A stretch of DNA of 64,000 bases, from the NCBI RefSeq assembly GCF_016405905.1, contig NZ_JAEFCB010000010.1, positions 1-64,000 on the forward strand. The letters are read 5' to 3'. A program made the translations under genes and the position numbers. This stretch comes from Variovorax sp. IB41 (lineage in GTDB: Bacteria; Pseudomonadota; Gammaproteobacteria; Burkholderiales; Burkholderiaceae_C). Shown here piece by piece: positions 10,145-19,959 of this stretch; position 1 is the first letter of the stretch; each line of letters begins with the position of its first letter. The notes under the pieces were generated by a model, which was not told the origin of the DNA, made no database searches, and saw only the letters and a program-made list of their open reading frames with translations.

Positions 10145-10209
10145 CGAATCGCAAAGCCGCCTGACGATGCTCGGCGCCACGGGGTTCCACGGCGATGTGT
10201 CCAGCAAGG
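10145..10209 (+). repeat. Duplicated 65-nt fragment of cdiA (copy of 5690-5754)
   Basis: The stretch matches cdiA 5690-5754 at 59 of 65 positions by eye and keeps the same reading frame (ESQSRLTMLGATGF). It sits just ahead of an intact small gene. Such fragments mark orphan cdiA-CT/cdiI cassettes and can serve as recombination seams. The differences show it is not a recent copy. Confidence 0.85.
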
Positions 10210-10277
10210 CACAGCTTTCTACCGAGGTCGGAGATCATCTCGAGGTTCGTGTCGAATTGGCCAATAGAAGGAGTGCC

Positions 10278-10667
10278 ATGGCCTTAGATCCGTTTAAGTA
10301 TTCATATACCCAGGATCAACTGGGTGTAATTTTAACTTGGGCCATTAGCATGGTGGTTGCTGATGATTTGGGAAGATTCGATATTCGGCCCAAACCTTCC
10401 TTGCAATATCTTGTTGAGGAACGTGGGCTGGGACATGAGGCAGGTTTTGAGATCGATGCTTATCCCGTGAATAAAAATGAGCCAGTCCTTTTTTATATAG
10501 TTCAAGGTGATGTATTTGGCTGTTCTGCGGATGGAAACGATGTGGCCATATACTCTCCGGAGGAGTTTAAGGCGGCGGTGTCTAGAGAATTTTCCATTCA
10601 GCTTGAAAGAGAGCCGGAATATTTTTTGGCCGTAGAGAAATTGAAAATGATTTTCAGTTTGTCCTAA
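10278..10667 (+). CDS. Orphan immunity-like protein
   Basis: This encodes 129 residues from the ATG at 10278, which has a good AAGGAG site 5 nt upstream. The open frame extends further back through the cdiA fragment, but that part is not needed. The protein is acidic and soluble, with no signal peptide (MALDPFKYSY, then VVADDLGRFDIRP). Composition is low-GC like its neighbours. Its place in the toxin/immunity run suggests an immunity gene retained without its toxin, which would protect against siblings that use that toxin. No domain is recognised, so the role is inferred from context. Confidence 0.6.
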   Translation: MALDPFKYSYTQDQLGVILTWAISMVVADDLGRFDIRPKPSLQYLVEERGLGHEAGFEIDAYPVNKNEPVLFYIVQGDVFGCSADGNDVAIYSPEEFKAAVSREFSIQLEREPEYFLAVEKLKMIFSLS

Positions 10668-10678
10668 ACGTATGAAAT

Positions 10679-10953
10679 ATGAAAAAAGATGCTGCAATGG
10701 ATCTTGATTTTTGTAGTGCAAAAAACCGGCGACCGAGTATTTAAAAAACCTTGAAACGCAACAGGATGGCGTTTCATATGTTTTGATCGAATCGCTCACC
10801 AAGGAAGACCTCGATGGATGGTACTTTCCCTACCAATCGAAAAGTTTTATCGAAAGTGGCGATTTCAATCAATCACTGGTCGGAAATTGGCCTGTATTTG
10901 TTGATCGTTCAGGGGGGAATGTGGGGCCGCGTCGCAGAAAGCTACCGATCTGA
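10679..10953 (+). pseudogene. Imm35/YrhB-like immunity gene split by one base at an A6 run
   Basis: Reading from ATG 10679 (or 10697) gives MDLDFCSAK up to the A6 run at 10720-10725. In the -1 frame it continues as KPATEYLKNL, then DGWYFPYQSKSFIESGDF, then LVGNWPVFVDRSG, ending at 10951-10953. The aromatic GW(Y/F)F-Y-SK, GD and GN-P-V-D pattern resembles the Imm35/YrhB family of small immunity proteins. One added A restores about 90 codons. It is the third gene in a row here that fails by exactly one A in an A6 run. Confidence 0.55.
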
Positions 10954-11293
10954 AAATAATTCGATGGAGCCTTCAATTATTCTTGAAAAAGGGCGGTGCA
11001 TGATCTTTCCGGCAAGGTAGAGAAGAAAACGTGAGGGGCGTTATTGGGATGTTTGGAGATAAAAGGCGGTGTAATTTGAAAATGCACTATCTGCCTGGAT
11101 TTTTTGAAAGCCTTGTTATTTGGCTGTTCTATCGATTCCGATGGTCGCCCGCCCTCGAATTGGGTGCGCCAATAAATTTGATATAAGGGGTGGGCTGATG
11201 AAGAATTAAATAAGTTTCTGCTCTAAAAAACATCAATAGCTGTAATCCATCAAATGCCCACGAGCGCGCTCGCCTTTGGCCTTGGATACAAAA
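10954..11293. other. Low-GC intergenic stretch with no supported gene
   Basis: This A/T-rich stretch is the right end of the toxin/immunity run. The only frames are short, for example 11049-11186 (45 codons, weak start, no recognisable motif). I see no terminator or repeat here. Composition returns to host level at the following lipoprotein gene. Confidence 0.6.
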
Positions 11294-11899
11294 ATGAACC
11301 CCATCAAGCTGTCACACCCTTCCCCCTTGCGAATCCTCCCCATCACCCTGGCCGCCAGCCTGCTCCTCTCCGCCTGCGCCACCCACCTCCCCCAACCCAT
11401 CACCGGCTACACCTGCTGCAACCTGCACCCCGACGCCGGCTGGACCTCCAGCGCCAACATGCTTGGAGGCCCCATCGTCCCGGCCGGCCAGCCCGTGGTG
11501 ATCGACACCATGAAGCGCGATCGGTATCTCTACGGCACGATGGGCAGCGACTACATCACCCTGCGCGACGACACCGCGCGCGGCAAGGACGACGTGCTGC
11601 GCTGGACGCGGCAGATCGTCGTGCCCACGGACCCTCGGGCGGCGCTCGCGCGCTGGAGCCCCGAGGTGCAGAAGGCGGTTTATTCGGGCAAGGTGCTGGT
11701 CGGCATGACGCGTGCGCAGGTGCTGATGTCGCTCAGCTATCCGTCGCGCAACGACACCAAGGACCTGAGCGCGAGCGCATGGCGCTACTGGACGATTCAG
11801 GACGACGAGCCGGTCGACGTGCGCTTCGGCGCCGATGGCCTCGTGAGTGGATTCGCGGGCACGCCGTCTGCCGTGCGTGCCGTCGAGTTCAAGGGCTGA
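11294..11899 (+). CDS. Outer-membrane lipoprotein, SmpA/BamE-like fold possible
   Basis: This encodes 201 residues from the ATG at 11294. The N-terminus has a hydrophobic segment and a lipobox (LLLSAC), so the mature protein is probably lipid-anchored at the Cys near residue 23. The C-terminal half has VYSGKVLVGMTRAQVLMSL, the 'G-M-T-xx-qV' signature seen in small BamE/SmpA-like lipoproteins. The exact family is uncertain. It is the first host-composition gene after the toxin island and ends at a strong hairpin terminator. An in-frame TTG at 11276 is a weaker start. Confidence 0.75.
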   Translation: MNPIKLSHPSPLRILPITLAASLLLSACATHLPQPITGYTCCNLHPDAGWTSSANMLGGPIVPAGQPVVIDTMKRDRYLYGTMGSDYITLRDDTARGKDDVLRWTRQIVVPTDPRAALARWSPEVQKAVYSGKVLVGMTRAQVLMSLSYPSRNDTKDLSASAWRYWTIQDDEPVDVRFGADGLVSGFAGTPSAVRAVEFKG

Positions 11900-11942
11900 T
11901 CGGCCCGCGGCGCGGCGCGGGCGCCGATGCGTCCGACGAATG

Positions 11943-11971
11943 AAAAAAAAGGGCACCGAAGTGCCCTTTTT
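11943..11971. terminator. Bidirectional intrinsic terminator
   Basis: A GGGCAC-CGAA-GTGCCC stem-loop (11951-11966) is flanked by eight A on the left and five T on the right. It can therefore end both the lipoprotein transcript (+) and the rhlE transcript (-). Confidence 0.9.
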
Positions 11972-12006
11972 CATTTGCCGCAGGTAGGTGTTCCTACCGC
12001 CAGCGT

Positions 12007-13851
12007 TCAGCGCCCGAACGAACGGCCACCGCCGCCACCGCCGGAACGGTTGCCACCGCCACCGCCGCCACCGCCGTAACCACCGCCGCCGCCACCCGAA
12101 CGGCCACCGCCGCCCGAGCGATTGCCGCCATAGCCGCCACCACCGCCACCCGGGCGGCCGCGACCGCGTCCGCCACCCATGTGGTCCACGCTCGTGCGCA
12201 ACGGATCCGGCTGGCCGTCACCGCCACCGGCGACCGCTTCGGCGCGCAGGTGCGCGACCTGGTTGGCTTGCGTCGGGCTGTGGCTGTTGCCGTGATGGCG
12301 CGGTTGGCGCTCGTCGTGCGGCAGGTGGTTCTGTTGTTGATGCTGGGGTGCATGGTGCGGCGTGCGTGCCGGACCTTGCGGACCGCGGCCTTGCGGTGCG
12401 CGTGCGCCCTGGCCGCGCGGGCCTTGGCCCTGGCCGCCGCCATTGGCGTTGCGGCCCTGACCGCCACCACCGCCGCCGCCGCCACCGCCCTGGCCGCCAC
12501 CGCGGCGTTGGCCGCCGCCGTTGCCGCCGCCACCGCCGCCGGCGCGCTCACCGCCGCCCTGGCCGGCCTTGTTCTCGCGAATGCGCGAGAGCATCTCGGT
12601 GCGCGCGGCCTTGGCGGCCGCCTGCATCACGTCGCGGCTCGGCGGACGACCCGCACCGCCCCAGATCGTCTGGCGACCCATGGCGATCGGCTCGGCACGT
12701 TCGCCGTCTTCGGGCGCGAAGCCCTCGACGATCTGCACCGGAATCGTCTGCTTGGTGAAGCGTTCGATTTCCTGCATGAAGCCTTCTTCGTCCAGGCACA
12801 CGAAGCTCACGGCCTCGCCGCTCGAACCGGCGCGGCCGGTGCGGCCGATGCGGTGCACGTAGTCTTCGCTGACGTTCGGGATTTCGTAGTTCACCACGTG
12901 CGGCAGCTCGTCGATGTCGATGCCGCGGGCGGCGATGTCGGTGGCCACCAGCGCGCGGATGTCGCCGCTCTTGAAGCCGGCCAGCGCCTGCGTGCGGGCG
13001 CTCTGGCTCTTGTTGCCGTGCAGCGCCATCGCCTCGATGCCGTTCTTGGTCAAGAATTCGGCCACGCTGTTGGCGCCGAACTTGGTGCGCGTGAACACGA
13101 GCACCTGGCTCCACTTGTTCTCGTTGATGATGTGCGCGAGCAGCGCCTTCTTCTTGCCGCGGCCCACGGGGTGGATCACCTGGGTGATGCGTTGCACCGT
13201 GGTGTTGCGCGGCGTGACCTGGATGCTCTGCGGGTTCTTCAGGAGCGTGGCCGCGAGGTCGCGGATTTCGTCGCTGAAGGTGGCCGAGAAGAGCAGGCTC
13301 TGCTTTTCCTTGGGCACGAGCGCCAGGATCTTCTTCACGTCGTGGATGAAGCCCATGTCCAGCATGCGGTCGGCTTCATCGAGGATCAGCATCTGCACCT
13401 GGCTCAGGTCCAGCATGCCCTGCTGCTGCAGGTCGAGCAGGCGGCCGGGGGTGGCCACGAGGATGTCGACGCCCTTCTTGAGCTTGCTGATCTGCGGGTT
13501 CATGCCGACGCCGCCGAAGATCACGGTCGAGTCGAGCTGCAGGTACTTGCCGTAGGTGCGCACCGACTCTTCGACCTGGGCCGCGAGTTCGCGGGTGGGG
13601 GTGAGCACGAGGGCGCGGATGCCCACGCCGCCGAACTTGTTGGTGGCGCTGCGGCTCATGGTGAGCTTGTGCAGCATGGGCAGCGTGAAGGCAGCGGTCT
13701 TGCCGGTGCCGGTCTGGGCGCCGCCGAGCAGGTCGTGGCCTTCGAGAACGGCGGGAATGGCTTGCGCCTGGATGGGGGTGGGGGTGTCGTAACCGTGCTC
13801 GTGCACAGCCTTCAAGATGGCGGGAGCCAGCTTCAGTTCATCAAAATTCAT
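12007..13851 (-). CDS. rhlE: DEAD-box ATP-dependent RNA helicase RhlE
   Basis: This encodes 614 residues starting at the ATG at 13851 (MNFDELKLAP). The helicase core has the Q motif (about 21-32), AQTGTGKT (45-52), PTRELA, TPGRL, DEAD (158-161), SAT (189-191), ATDIAARG and HRIGRTGR, all intact. After residue about 430 comes a long low-complexity tail, first His/Gln-rich and then Gly-rich with RSGGGG units, longer than in E. coli RhlE. The protein remodels RNA in ribosome assembly and mRNA decay. The Gly tail probably gives non-specific RNA binding. A longer upstream frame exists but has no family support. Confidence 0.95.
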   Translation of the reverse strand: MNFDELKLAPAILKAVHEHGYDTPTPIQAQAIPAVLEGHDLLGGAQTGTGKTAAFTLPMLHKLTMSRSATNKFGGVGIRALVLTPTRELAAQVEESVRTYGKYLQLDSTVIFGGVGMNPQISKLKKGVDILVATPGRLLDLQQQGMLDLSQVQMLILDEADRMLDMGFIHDVKKILALVPKEKQSLLFSATFSDEIRDLAATLLKNPQSIQVTPRNTTVQRITQVIHPVGRGKKKALLAHIINENKWSQVLVFTRTKFGANSVAEFLTKNGIEAMALHGNKSQSARTQALAGFKSGDIRALVATDIAARGIDIDELPHVVNYEIPNVSEDYVHRIGRTGRAGSSGEAVSFVCLDEEGFMQEIERFTKQTIPVQIVEGFAPEDGERAEPIAMGRQTIWGGAGRPPSRDVMQAAAKAARTEMLSRIRENKAGQGGGERAGGGGGGNGGGQRRGGGQGGGGGGGGGGQGRNANGGGQGQGPRGQGARAPQGRGPQGPARTPHHAPQHQQQNHLPHDERQPRHHGNSHSPTQANQVAHLRAEAVAGGGDGQPDPLRTSVDHMGGGRGRGRPGGGGGGYGGNRSGGGGRSGGGGGGYGGGGGGGGNRSGGGGGGRSFGR

Positions 13852-14141
13852 TGGAAACAATAAGCGCCATACACGGCGCAGTGGCATCGGCCCGCTTGGC
13901 GTCTTAGTGTTGACGCCGAGCCAGTCAAGGCAGATGAAGGTCAGGGGTGGGAGCCGGAAAACCCGTTGCAAGAAGGGTCTTCTTCGTCCCCGGCAGAGAG
14001 CCGGTGTTGCGGGCAACTGGACCCGGCAACGGTGCCTATTGTCGCATGAGTCGATAATCGGTGGTTTGCCGCGCCCGGATGCGTTGTTCTGGCGCCCGCG
14101 CTTTTCCCCCAATTTCCGCTACCCAAGGTAAGTATCCACAG
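13852..14141. other. Divergent intergenic region between rhlE and ettA
   Basis: This 290-nt region must hold the rhlE (-) and ettA (+) promoters. I see no clear sigma70 boxes, operator palindrome or hairpin. Only the AAGGTAAG ribosome-binding region before ettA at about 14125 is evident. Confidence 0.5.
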
Positions 14142-15803
<1,662 letters not shown>

Positions 15804-15806
15804 GCC

Positions 15807-16268
15807 TCAGGCTGCTTCCAGGGAAGCGCGCGGTTCCGTAAGGGACTGCGCGCTTTTTTCATCGTCCGCCGCAAACACCTCGCGCGCCGCGCTGATGCCG
15901 TTGAGCGCCGCCGGAAAGCCCGCGTACACGGCCATCTGCATGATGATCTCGATCACTTCGGTGCGCGTGACGCCGACGTTCAGCGCGCCCTGGATGTGCA
16001 CCTTCAGCTGCGGCGCCGCATTGCCCATGGCCGTGAGCGCGGCCACCACCGCGATCTCGCGGGAGCGCAGGTCCAGGCCGGGGCGCGAATAGATATCGCC
16101 GAACGGAAACTCGATCAAGAGGCGCGCGAAGTCGGGCGCGATGTCGGCCAGGCTCCTGACCACATTGACGCCGCCTTCACCGTCGATTTCCTGGAGCTTG
16201 GCCAGCCCGCGTTCGTAGCGCAGGTTGTCGTGGCTGTTGTGGGTCGGGTTGGCTTGTGTGTTCGTCAT
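15807..16268 (-). CDS. Carboxymuconolactone decarboxylase/AhpD-like protein
   Basis: This encodes 153 residues. The central part (RSREIAVVAALTAMGNAAPQ, then VHIQGALNVGVTRTEVIEII) matches the carboxymuconolactone decarboxylase family. The segment lacks the CxxC of AhpD-type peroxidases, so a gamma-CMD-like or unknown role is more likely. The start ATG 16268 follows GAAAGAAAGACGAGCG. Its 5' end lies inside the 3' end of the MerR-family gene on the same strand, which suggests coupled expression and control by that regulator. The substrate cannot be read from sequence. Confidence 0.85.
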   Translation of the reverse strand: MTNTQANPTHNSHDNLRYERGLAKLQEIDGEGGVNVVRSLADIAPDFARLLIEFPFGDIYSRPGLDLRSREIAVVAALTAMGNAAPQLKVHIQGALNVGVTRTEVIEIIMQMAVYAGFPAALNGISAAREVFAADDEKSAQSLTEPRASLEAA

Positions 16269-16695
16269 CGCTCGTCTTTCTTTCCGGGGCAGTGCCCGAC
16301 AACGAGGGACGCTTCGTCTTGACCCTGGCCTTGGCCTCGATCGCGCGGTAGTGCGCAATCTTGGTCGAAAGCGCCTGCATCGATTGCTGCAGCGCTTCCA
16401 CCCGGGCCTGGACCTCGGCGAGATGCTGCTCGAGCATCTCGCGCCGTTCGCCGACGCTGGCGTCCCCCTGGCTTCGAAGCCCGGCGAAGGCCTGCATGCC
16501 CTGGATGGGCATGCCGGTCTCGCGCAGGCGCAACAGGAAGGCCAGCCAGTCCATGTCGGCGCCCGCGTAGCGGCGCTGGCCGCCCGGTGCGCGAGACACC
16601 GCGGCGATCAGGCCGATGCGCTCGTAATAGCGCAGCGTGTGGGCCGTGAGGCCGGTGCGCTGTGCGACTTGCGCGATGGTCAGGCTGGTTTCCAT
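16177..16695 (-). CDS. MerR-family transcriptional regulator
   Basis: This encodes 172 residues. The N-terminal winged helix is typical (LTIAQVAQRTGLTAHTLRYY, then RIGLIAAVSR), followed by a coiled-coil dimerisation helix (VGERREMLEQHLAEVQARVE). There is no Cys cluster, so metal sensing is unlikely, and the effector is unknown. The last 30 residues are read through the first 92 nt of the next gene in another frame and look unlike a conserved domain. Either the overlap is real or a frameshift moved the stop. It probably regulates the downstream decarboxylase-like gene. Confidence 0.88.
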   Translation of the reverse strand: METSLTIAQVAQRTGLTAHTLRYYERIGLIAAVSRAPGGQRRYAGADMDWLAFLLRLRETGMPIQGMQAFAGLRSQGDASVGERREMLEQHLAEVQARVEALQQSMQALSTKIAHYRAIEAKARVKTKRPSLSGTAPERKTSDDEHTSQPDPQQPRQPALRTRAGQAPGNRR

Positions 16696-16729
16696 GGCGT
16701 TGATTCTCGGAGTTGGAGCGCGCTCTAAG

Positions 16730-18517
16730 TCAAGCGCTTTGTCGAACTATTTTTTGCGGAGGCAGAAGATCGGCGTCGAGCCAGCCGCGCAGGCTGTTGA
16801 CGAAGGCCAAGCGCTGCACACGGGGCAGATCGTCCACCCGCACGACGGCTTCGGCAAGCTGGCCGTCGTGCAGGCGCCTGGCGCGGCCGATGCCATCGAG
16901 CAGCCCGCAGCGCAGCGGCGGCGTGACCCAGCGGCCATCGAGCAGCAGCGCGATGTTGCCGCGCGTGCATTCGGTGATCTCGCCGTGGCGGTTCCACAGC
17001 AGCGTGTCGAACACGCCAGGCCCGATGGGCGCGAAGGCCTCGTAGTGCGCGCGGTGCGTGGTCTTGAAGCGCGAGAACTCGCTGTCGGCCTCGTCGAATG
17101 CGCGGGAGGCCAACTGCAGTTGCACGCGCGACGGTGGGGCGTCCATCGCGAAGGCTTCTGCGCGCGGCTGGCCTTGGGCATCGAGCAGGAGGCGAACGCG
17201 CCACGTACCCGTTGGATGCGCGTCGATCAGCCGATGAAGGCATGCCGTCACGACCGTCTCGTTCCACGGACAGCCGAAATGCGCAGCCGCCTTCTGCATC
17301 CGCGCCAGGTGCGCAGGCGCATCGCGCAACGCGCCGCCGACCAGCGCAAGGGTTTCGAGCAATTCGAAAGAAGGCATGGCCGCAGACGATACAGACGCGC
17401 GCTGTTGCCCCAGAAAAGCCCGCTTGTGCCGCCACTCATCCCATTCCGCATCGGCCTGCGCATCGGCGGTGATGCCACTCCCGATGCCGCAGCGGGCCTG
17501 AGTGCCGCGCAGCGTCACGGTGCGGATCGGCACGTTGAAGGTCGCATGCCCGCCGGGTCGCACCACGCCGACCGCGCCGCAGTACACGCCGCGCGCCTCA
17601 GGCTCCAGCGCGCGGATCATGCGCATCGCGCCGACCTTGGGCGCGCCCGTGATCGAGCCGCAGGGAAAGAGCGCCGCGAACACATCGGCCAGCGAAATAC
17701 CGTCCCGCACCTTCGCCTCGACGTCGGACGTCATCTGCCACACCGTGGGCAGCGCCTCGGCGTGAAAGAGCCGCGGCACGCGCACCGAGAAGGGCTGCGC
17801 GATGCGCGAGAGATCGTTGCGGATCAGGTCCACGATCATCACGTTCTCGGCGCGCTCCTTGGGCACGGTGCGAAGGCGCTGCGCCATCGCCTCGTCTTCG
17901 GCGGGCGTCGCGCCACGCGGGGCGGTGCCTTTCATGGGGCGCGCGAGGATGCGGTCGCCCTGCCAGTCGAAGAAGAGTTCGGGCGACACCGACAGCACCT
18001 GCTCGTCGCCGGTGTCGATGAAGGCGGCGTAGCCGTTGGGCTGCGCGTGGCGCAGGGCCATGAACCAGTCGCGCGCATCGCCCGTGAATTCGGCCCGCAG
18101 CGGCGCGGTGTAGTTGAGCTGGTAAAGCTCGCCGTTCGCGATCGCGCGATGGATGGCCTGCATGTTCCGCTCGAAGCCGGCGCGTGAGAGGCCGGCTTGC
18201 CAATCGACGGCGGGCGCATGGATGGGTGCTTCATTGGGCCACGGCACGGCAACGTCGTGCACACCGAACCACGCCAGCGGCCCTTCACCCGCATGCACCG
18301 CGAACGCAGCGTCGAAGGCCGCGGCCGCCTCGTAGCGCAGATAACCCACGCACCAGCGCCCCTCGCGCGACAGCGCCTCGACGGCCTCCAGCACCGGCTT
18401 CACTTCCTCCGCGGTGCGCGCAACGAGCACGCGCGAAGGCGCGCCGAATGCCAAGCGCAGCCGCGTCGCGCCGTCGCCGCGCGGCTCGGCGAAATCGATC
18501 AGCGTCTGCAAGACCAA
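16730..18517 (-). CDS. pabB: Fused aminodeoxychorismate synthase component I / aminodeoxychorismate lyase
   Basis: This encodes 595 residues and joins two steps of p-aminobenzoate synthesis for folate. The N-terminal 370 residues are the chorismate-binding PabB domain (PMKGTAPRG, IRNDLSRIA, FPCGSITGAPK). The C-terminal part is a class IV PLP fold (FELLETLA, then FKTTHRAHYE with the likely PLP lysine, then ECTRGNIALL), as in PabC. No ATG is available in frame: the best start is TTG 18517, 4 nt after the stop of the upstream gene, so the exact start is uncertain. A glutamine amidotransferase partner (PabA) is not in the window. Confidence 0.93.
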   Translation of the reverse strand: MVLQTLIDFAEPRGDGATRLRLAFGAPSRVLVARTAEEVKPVLEAVEALSREGRWCVGYLRYEAAAAFDAAFAVHAGEGPLAWFGVHDVAVPWPNEAPIHAPAVDWQAGLSRAGFERNMQAIHRAIANGELYQLNYTAPLRAEFTGDARDWFMALRHAQPNGYAAFIDTGDEQVLSVSPELFFDWQGDRILARPMKGTAPRGATPAEDEAMAQRLRTVPKERAENVMIVDLIRNDLSRIAQPFSVRVPRLFHAEALPTVWQMTSDVEAKVRDGISLADVFAALFPCGSITGAPKVGAMRMIRALEPEARGVYCGAVGVVRPGGHATFNVPIRTVTLRGTQARCGIGSGITADAQADAEWDEWRHKRAFLGQQRASVSSAAMPSFELLETLALVGGALRDAPAHLARMQKAAAHFGCPWNETVVTACLHRLIDAHPTGTWRVRLLLDAQGQPRAEAFAMDAPPSRVQLQLASRAFDEADSEFSRFKTTHRAHYEAFAPIGPGVFDTLLWNRHGEITECTRGNIALLLDGRWVTPPLRCGLLDGIGRARRLHDGQLAEAVVRVDDLPRVQRLAFVNSLRGWLDADLLPPQKIVRQSA

Positions 18518-18521
18518 ATCG

Positions 18522-19934
18522 TCAGGCGGATTCCGCGGGCTTGGGCGTCACGGGCGTCACGGGCGTCACGGGCGCTGGCGCCGATGCCGCTTCGCCCTTC
18601 GCTGTTCCGGCCAGCACGCGCTTCCTCACCGCATAGATGTTGTTGCGCAGCGCATAGAGCTCGTCCGCATACGACAGCGGCACGGCCACCTTGTTGACCA
18701 CGCGATCGAGGTCGTCGAGCTCCTTGAGCAGCGTGTCGCGATCTCCCGTCCGGGCATCGACCTTGCCCTCGATGTCGCGCAGCCGCGCATACCAGCGGAA
18801 CACGCGCCGCCGCACGCGGAACTGGTAGAGCGGCGGGATCACGCGGCTCAGCGGCAGCATCAGCACCAGCAAGCCGCCCAGCACCAGCCACATGCGCTCG
18901 ACCAGGTTGCTGGCCCAGAAGGGCAGGTAGCGCTGCCAGAACGGCGGCGTGCCGTTGATCGCGCGATCGCCCTCGGGGCTCACCGGCAGTTCGCTGGTGC
19001 GCGTGTTCGGAAAATCGCGCGCCCGGTTGAACCAGCCCGCGCCGCTGTGCACCGTCTGCGCCGATTGCGCGAACAGCTGGCGCAGCGCCGGGTGGGTTTC
19101 CTCGCGCGAGAGCAGCGAGGTGGTGGCCGCGAGCAGCGATACGTCCGAGGGCGGCAGGTCTTTCGACAGGTCGACCACGCCGCGCGGCAGCGTCACCGCC
19201 GAGAGAAACGGAAAGCGCCGCGAGTAGGCATCGGCCTGGCCGAAGTCCATCAGCTTGATGTCGCCCGCGCGCAGCAGCCGCTGCACCTGCTGCGATTGCG
19301 GCGCGGAAGACAGCACGATCGCATCGAGCAGCCCCGCCTGCAACGCCTCGGCGGCGGCGGCCTGTTCGAGGTTGGACAGCAGCACGTCGTCGGGTCCGAG
19401 GCGGTTGGCCTTGAAGAGCCGCTCCATGATCTCGGGCAGCCCGCTGCCGGGCATGTCGACGTTCACGCGCAGGCCGCGCAGTTGCGTGAGCGAGGTGAGC
19501 GTGCCGGTCTTCTTGTCGACCTTGTGCGCGCTGTCGGCGCGGTAGAAGAGCCAGATCGGCTCGAAGAACAGGCTGCCGAGCGAGCTGAGCCCGGCCTCTT
19601 CGTCGGCCACCGGATCGGCACTGCCGCCGCGCACGAAGCCCACGTCGGCGCCGCCCTTGCGCAGCAGCTCCAGGTTCTCGGAGGAGCCCGAGGTGGGCTT
19701 GAGCTCCACCGAGATGCCGTTGGCCTTGAGCGCCGTCGCATAGCGCTTGCCGAACTCCGCATAGGCGCTGCCCGTGGGGCCCGTGGCCAGCGTCACGTGC
19801 TTGGGCGGCTGCGGCTGCAGGTACCAGTAGGCGGCGATCAGGAGACCGATCACCAGAAAGATGATGGGCCCGGCCGAGGCGATCAGGTCGCGGATCGACA
19901 GCAGGATCAGCTTCAGGGTTCTGGGGAACGCCAT
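18522..19934 (-). CDS. TAXI-family TRAP transporter solute-binding-like protein, membrane-anchored
   Basis: This encodes 470 residues. An N-terminal membrane segment (residues about 20-40) is followed by a TAXI-type periplasmic domain (LATGPTGSAYAEFGKRYA, then GGADVGFVRGG). A second hydrophobic segment (MWLVLGGLLVLMLPLS) and a cytoplasmic-like helical tail come after. Ordinary TAXI proteins lack that second half, so this belongs to the longer anchored subgroup. No TRAP permease lies nearby, and the ligand is unknown. A 9-nt unit (GTCACGGGC) is tandemly repeated near the 3' end and gives a PVTPVTPVTP tail. It lies in a run with the P1 peptidase and pabB genes. Confidence 0.85.
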   Translation of the reverse strand: MAFPRTLKLILLSIRDLIASAGPIIFLVIGLLIAAYWYLQPQPPKHVTLATGPTGSAYAEFGKRYATALKANGISVELKPTSGSSENLELLRKGGADVGFVRGGSADPVADEEAGLSSLGSLFFEPIWLFYRADSAHKVDKKTGTLTSLTQLRGLRVNVDMPGSGLPEIMERLFKANRLGPDDVLLSNLEQAAAAEALQAGLLDAIVLSSAPQSQQVQRLLRAGDIKLMDFGQADAYSRRFPFLSAVTLPRGVVDLSKDLPPSDVSLLAATTSLLSREETHPALRQLFAQSAQTVHSGAGWFNRARDFPNTRTSELPVSPEGDRAINGTPPFWQRYLPFWASNLVERMWLVLGGLLVLMLPLSRVIPPLYQFRVRRRVFRWYARLRDIEGKVDARTGDRDTLLKELDDLDRVVNKVAVPLSYADELYALRNNIYAVRKRVLAGTAKGEAASAPAPVTPVTPVTPKPAESA

Positions 19935-19959
19935 GGTGGTCCTTTCTTGTGGGAATGCG

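Noticed and set aside
10814..11020. 68-codon frame in the low-GC island
   Set aside because: It overlaps the Imm35-like coding stretch in another frame and has no ribosome site or motif.
11049..11186. 45-codon frame at the right end of the island
   Set aside because: It has a weak start, no motif and a low-complexity hydrophobic composition; it is not enough to call a gene.
11254..11943. 229-codon plus-strand frame over the lipoprotein gene
   Set aside because: It is out of frame with the lipoprotein, which has a lipobox and coding-type sequence, and it is Arg/His-rich.
12010..12180. CCGCCACC-rich tandem-like tract
   Set aside because: It is the complement of Gly codons in the RhlE tail, not an independent repeat.
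12181..13863. 560-codon plus-strand frame opposite rhlE
   Set aside because: It is the complement of the complete DEAD-box helicase and has no recognisable domain.
18546..18576. Tandem 9-nt GTCACGGGC units as a possible regulatory repeat
   Set aside because: They lie in frame inside the TAXI gene and encode a PVTPVTP tail.
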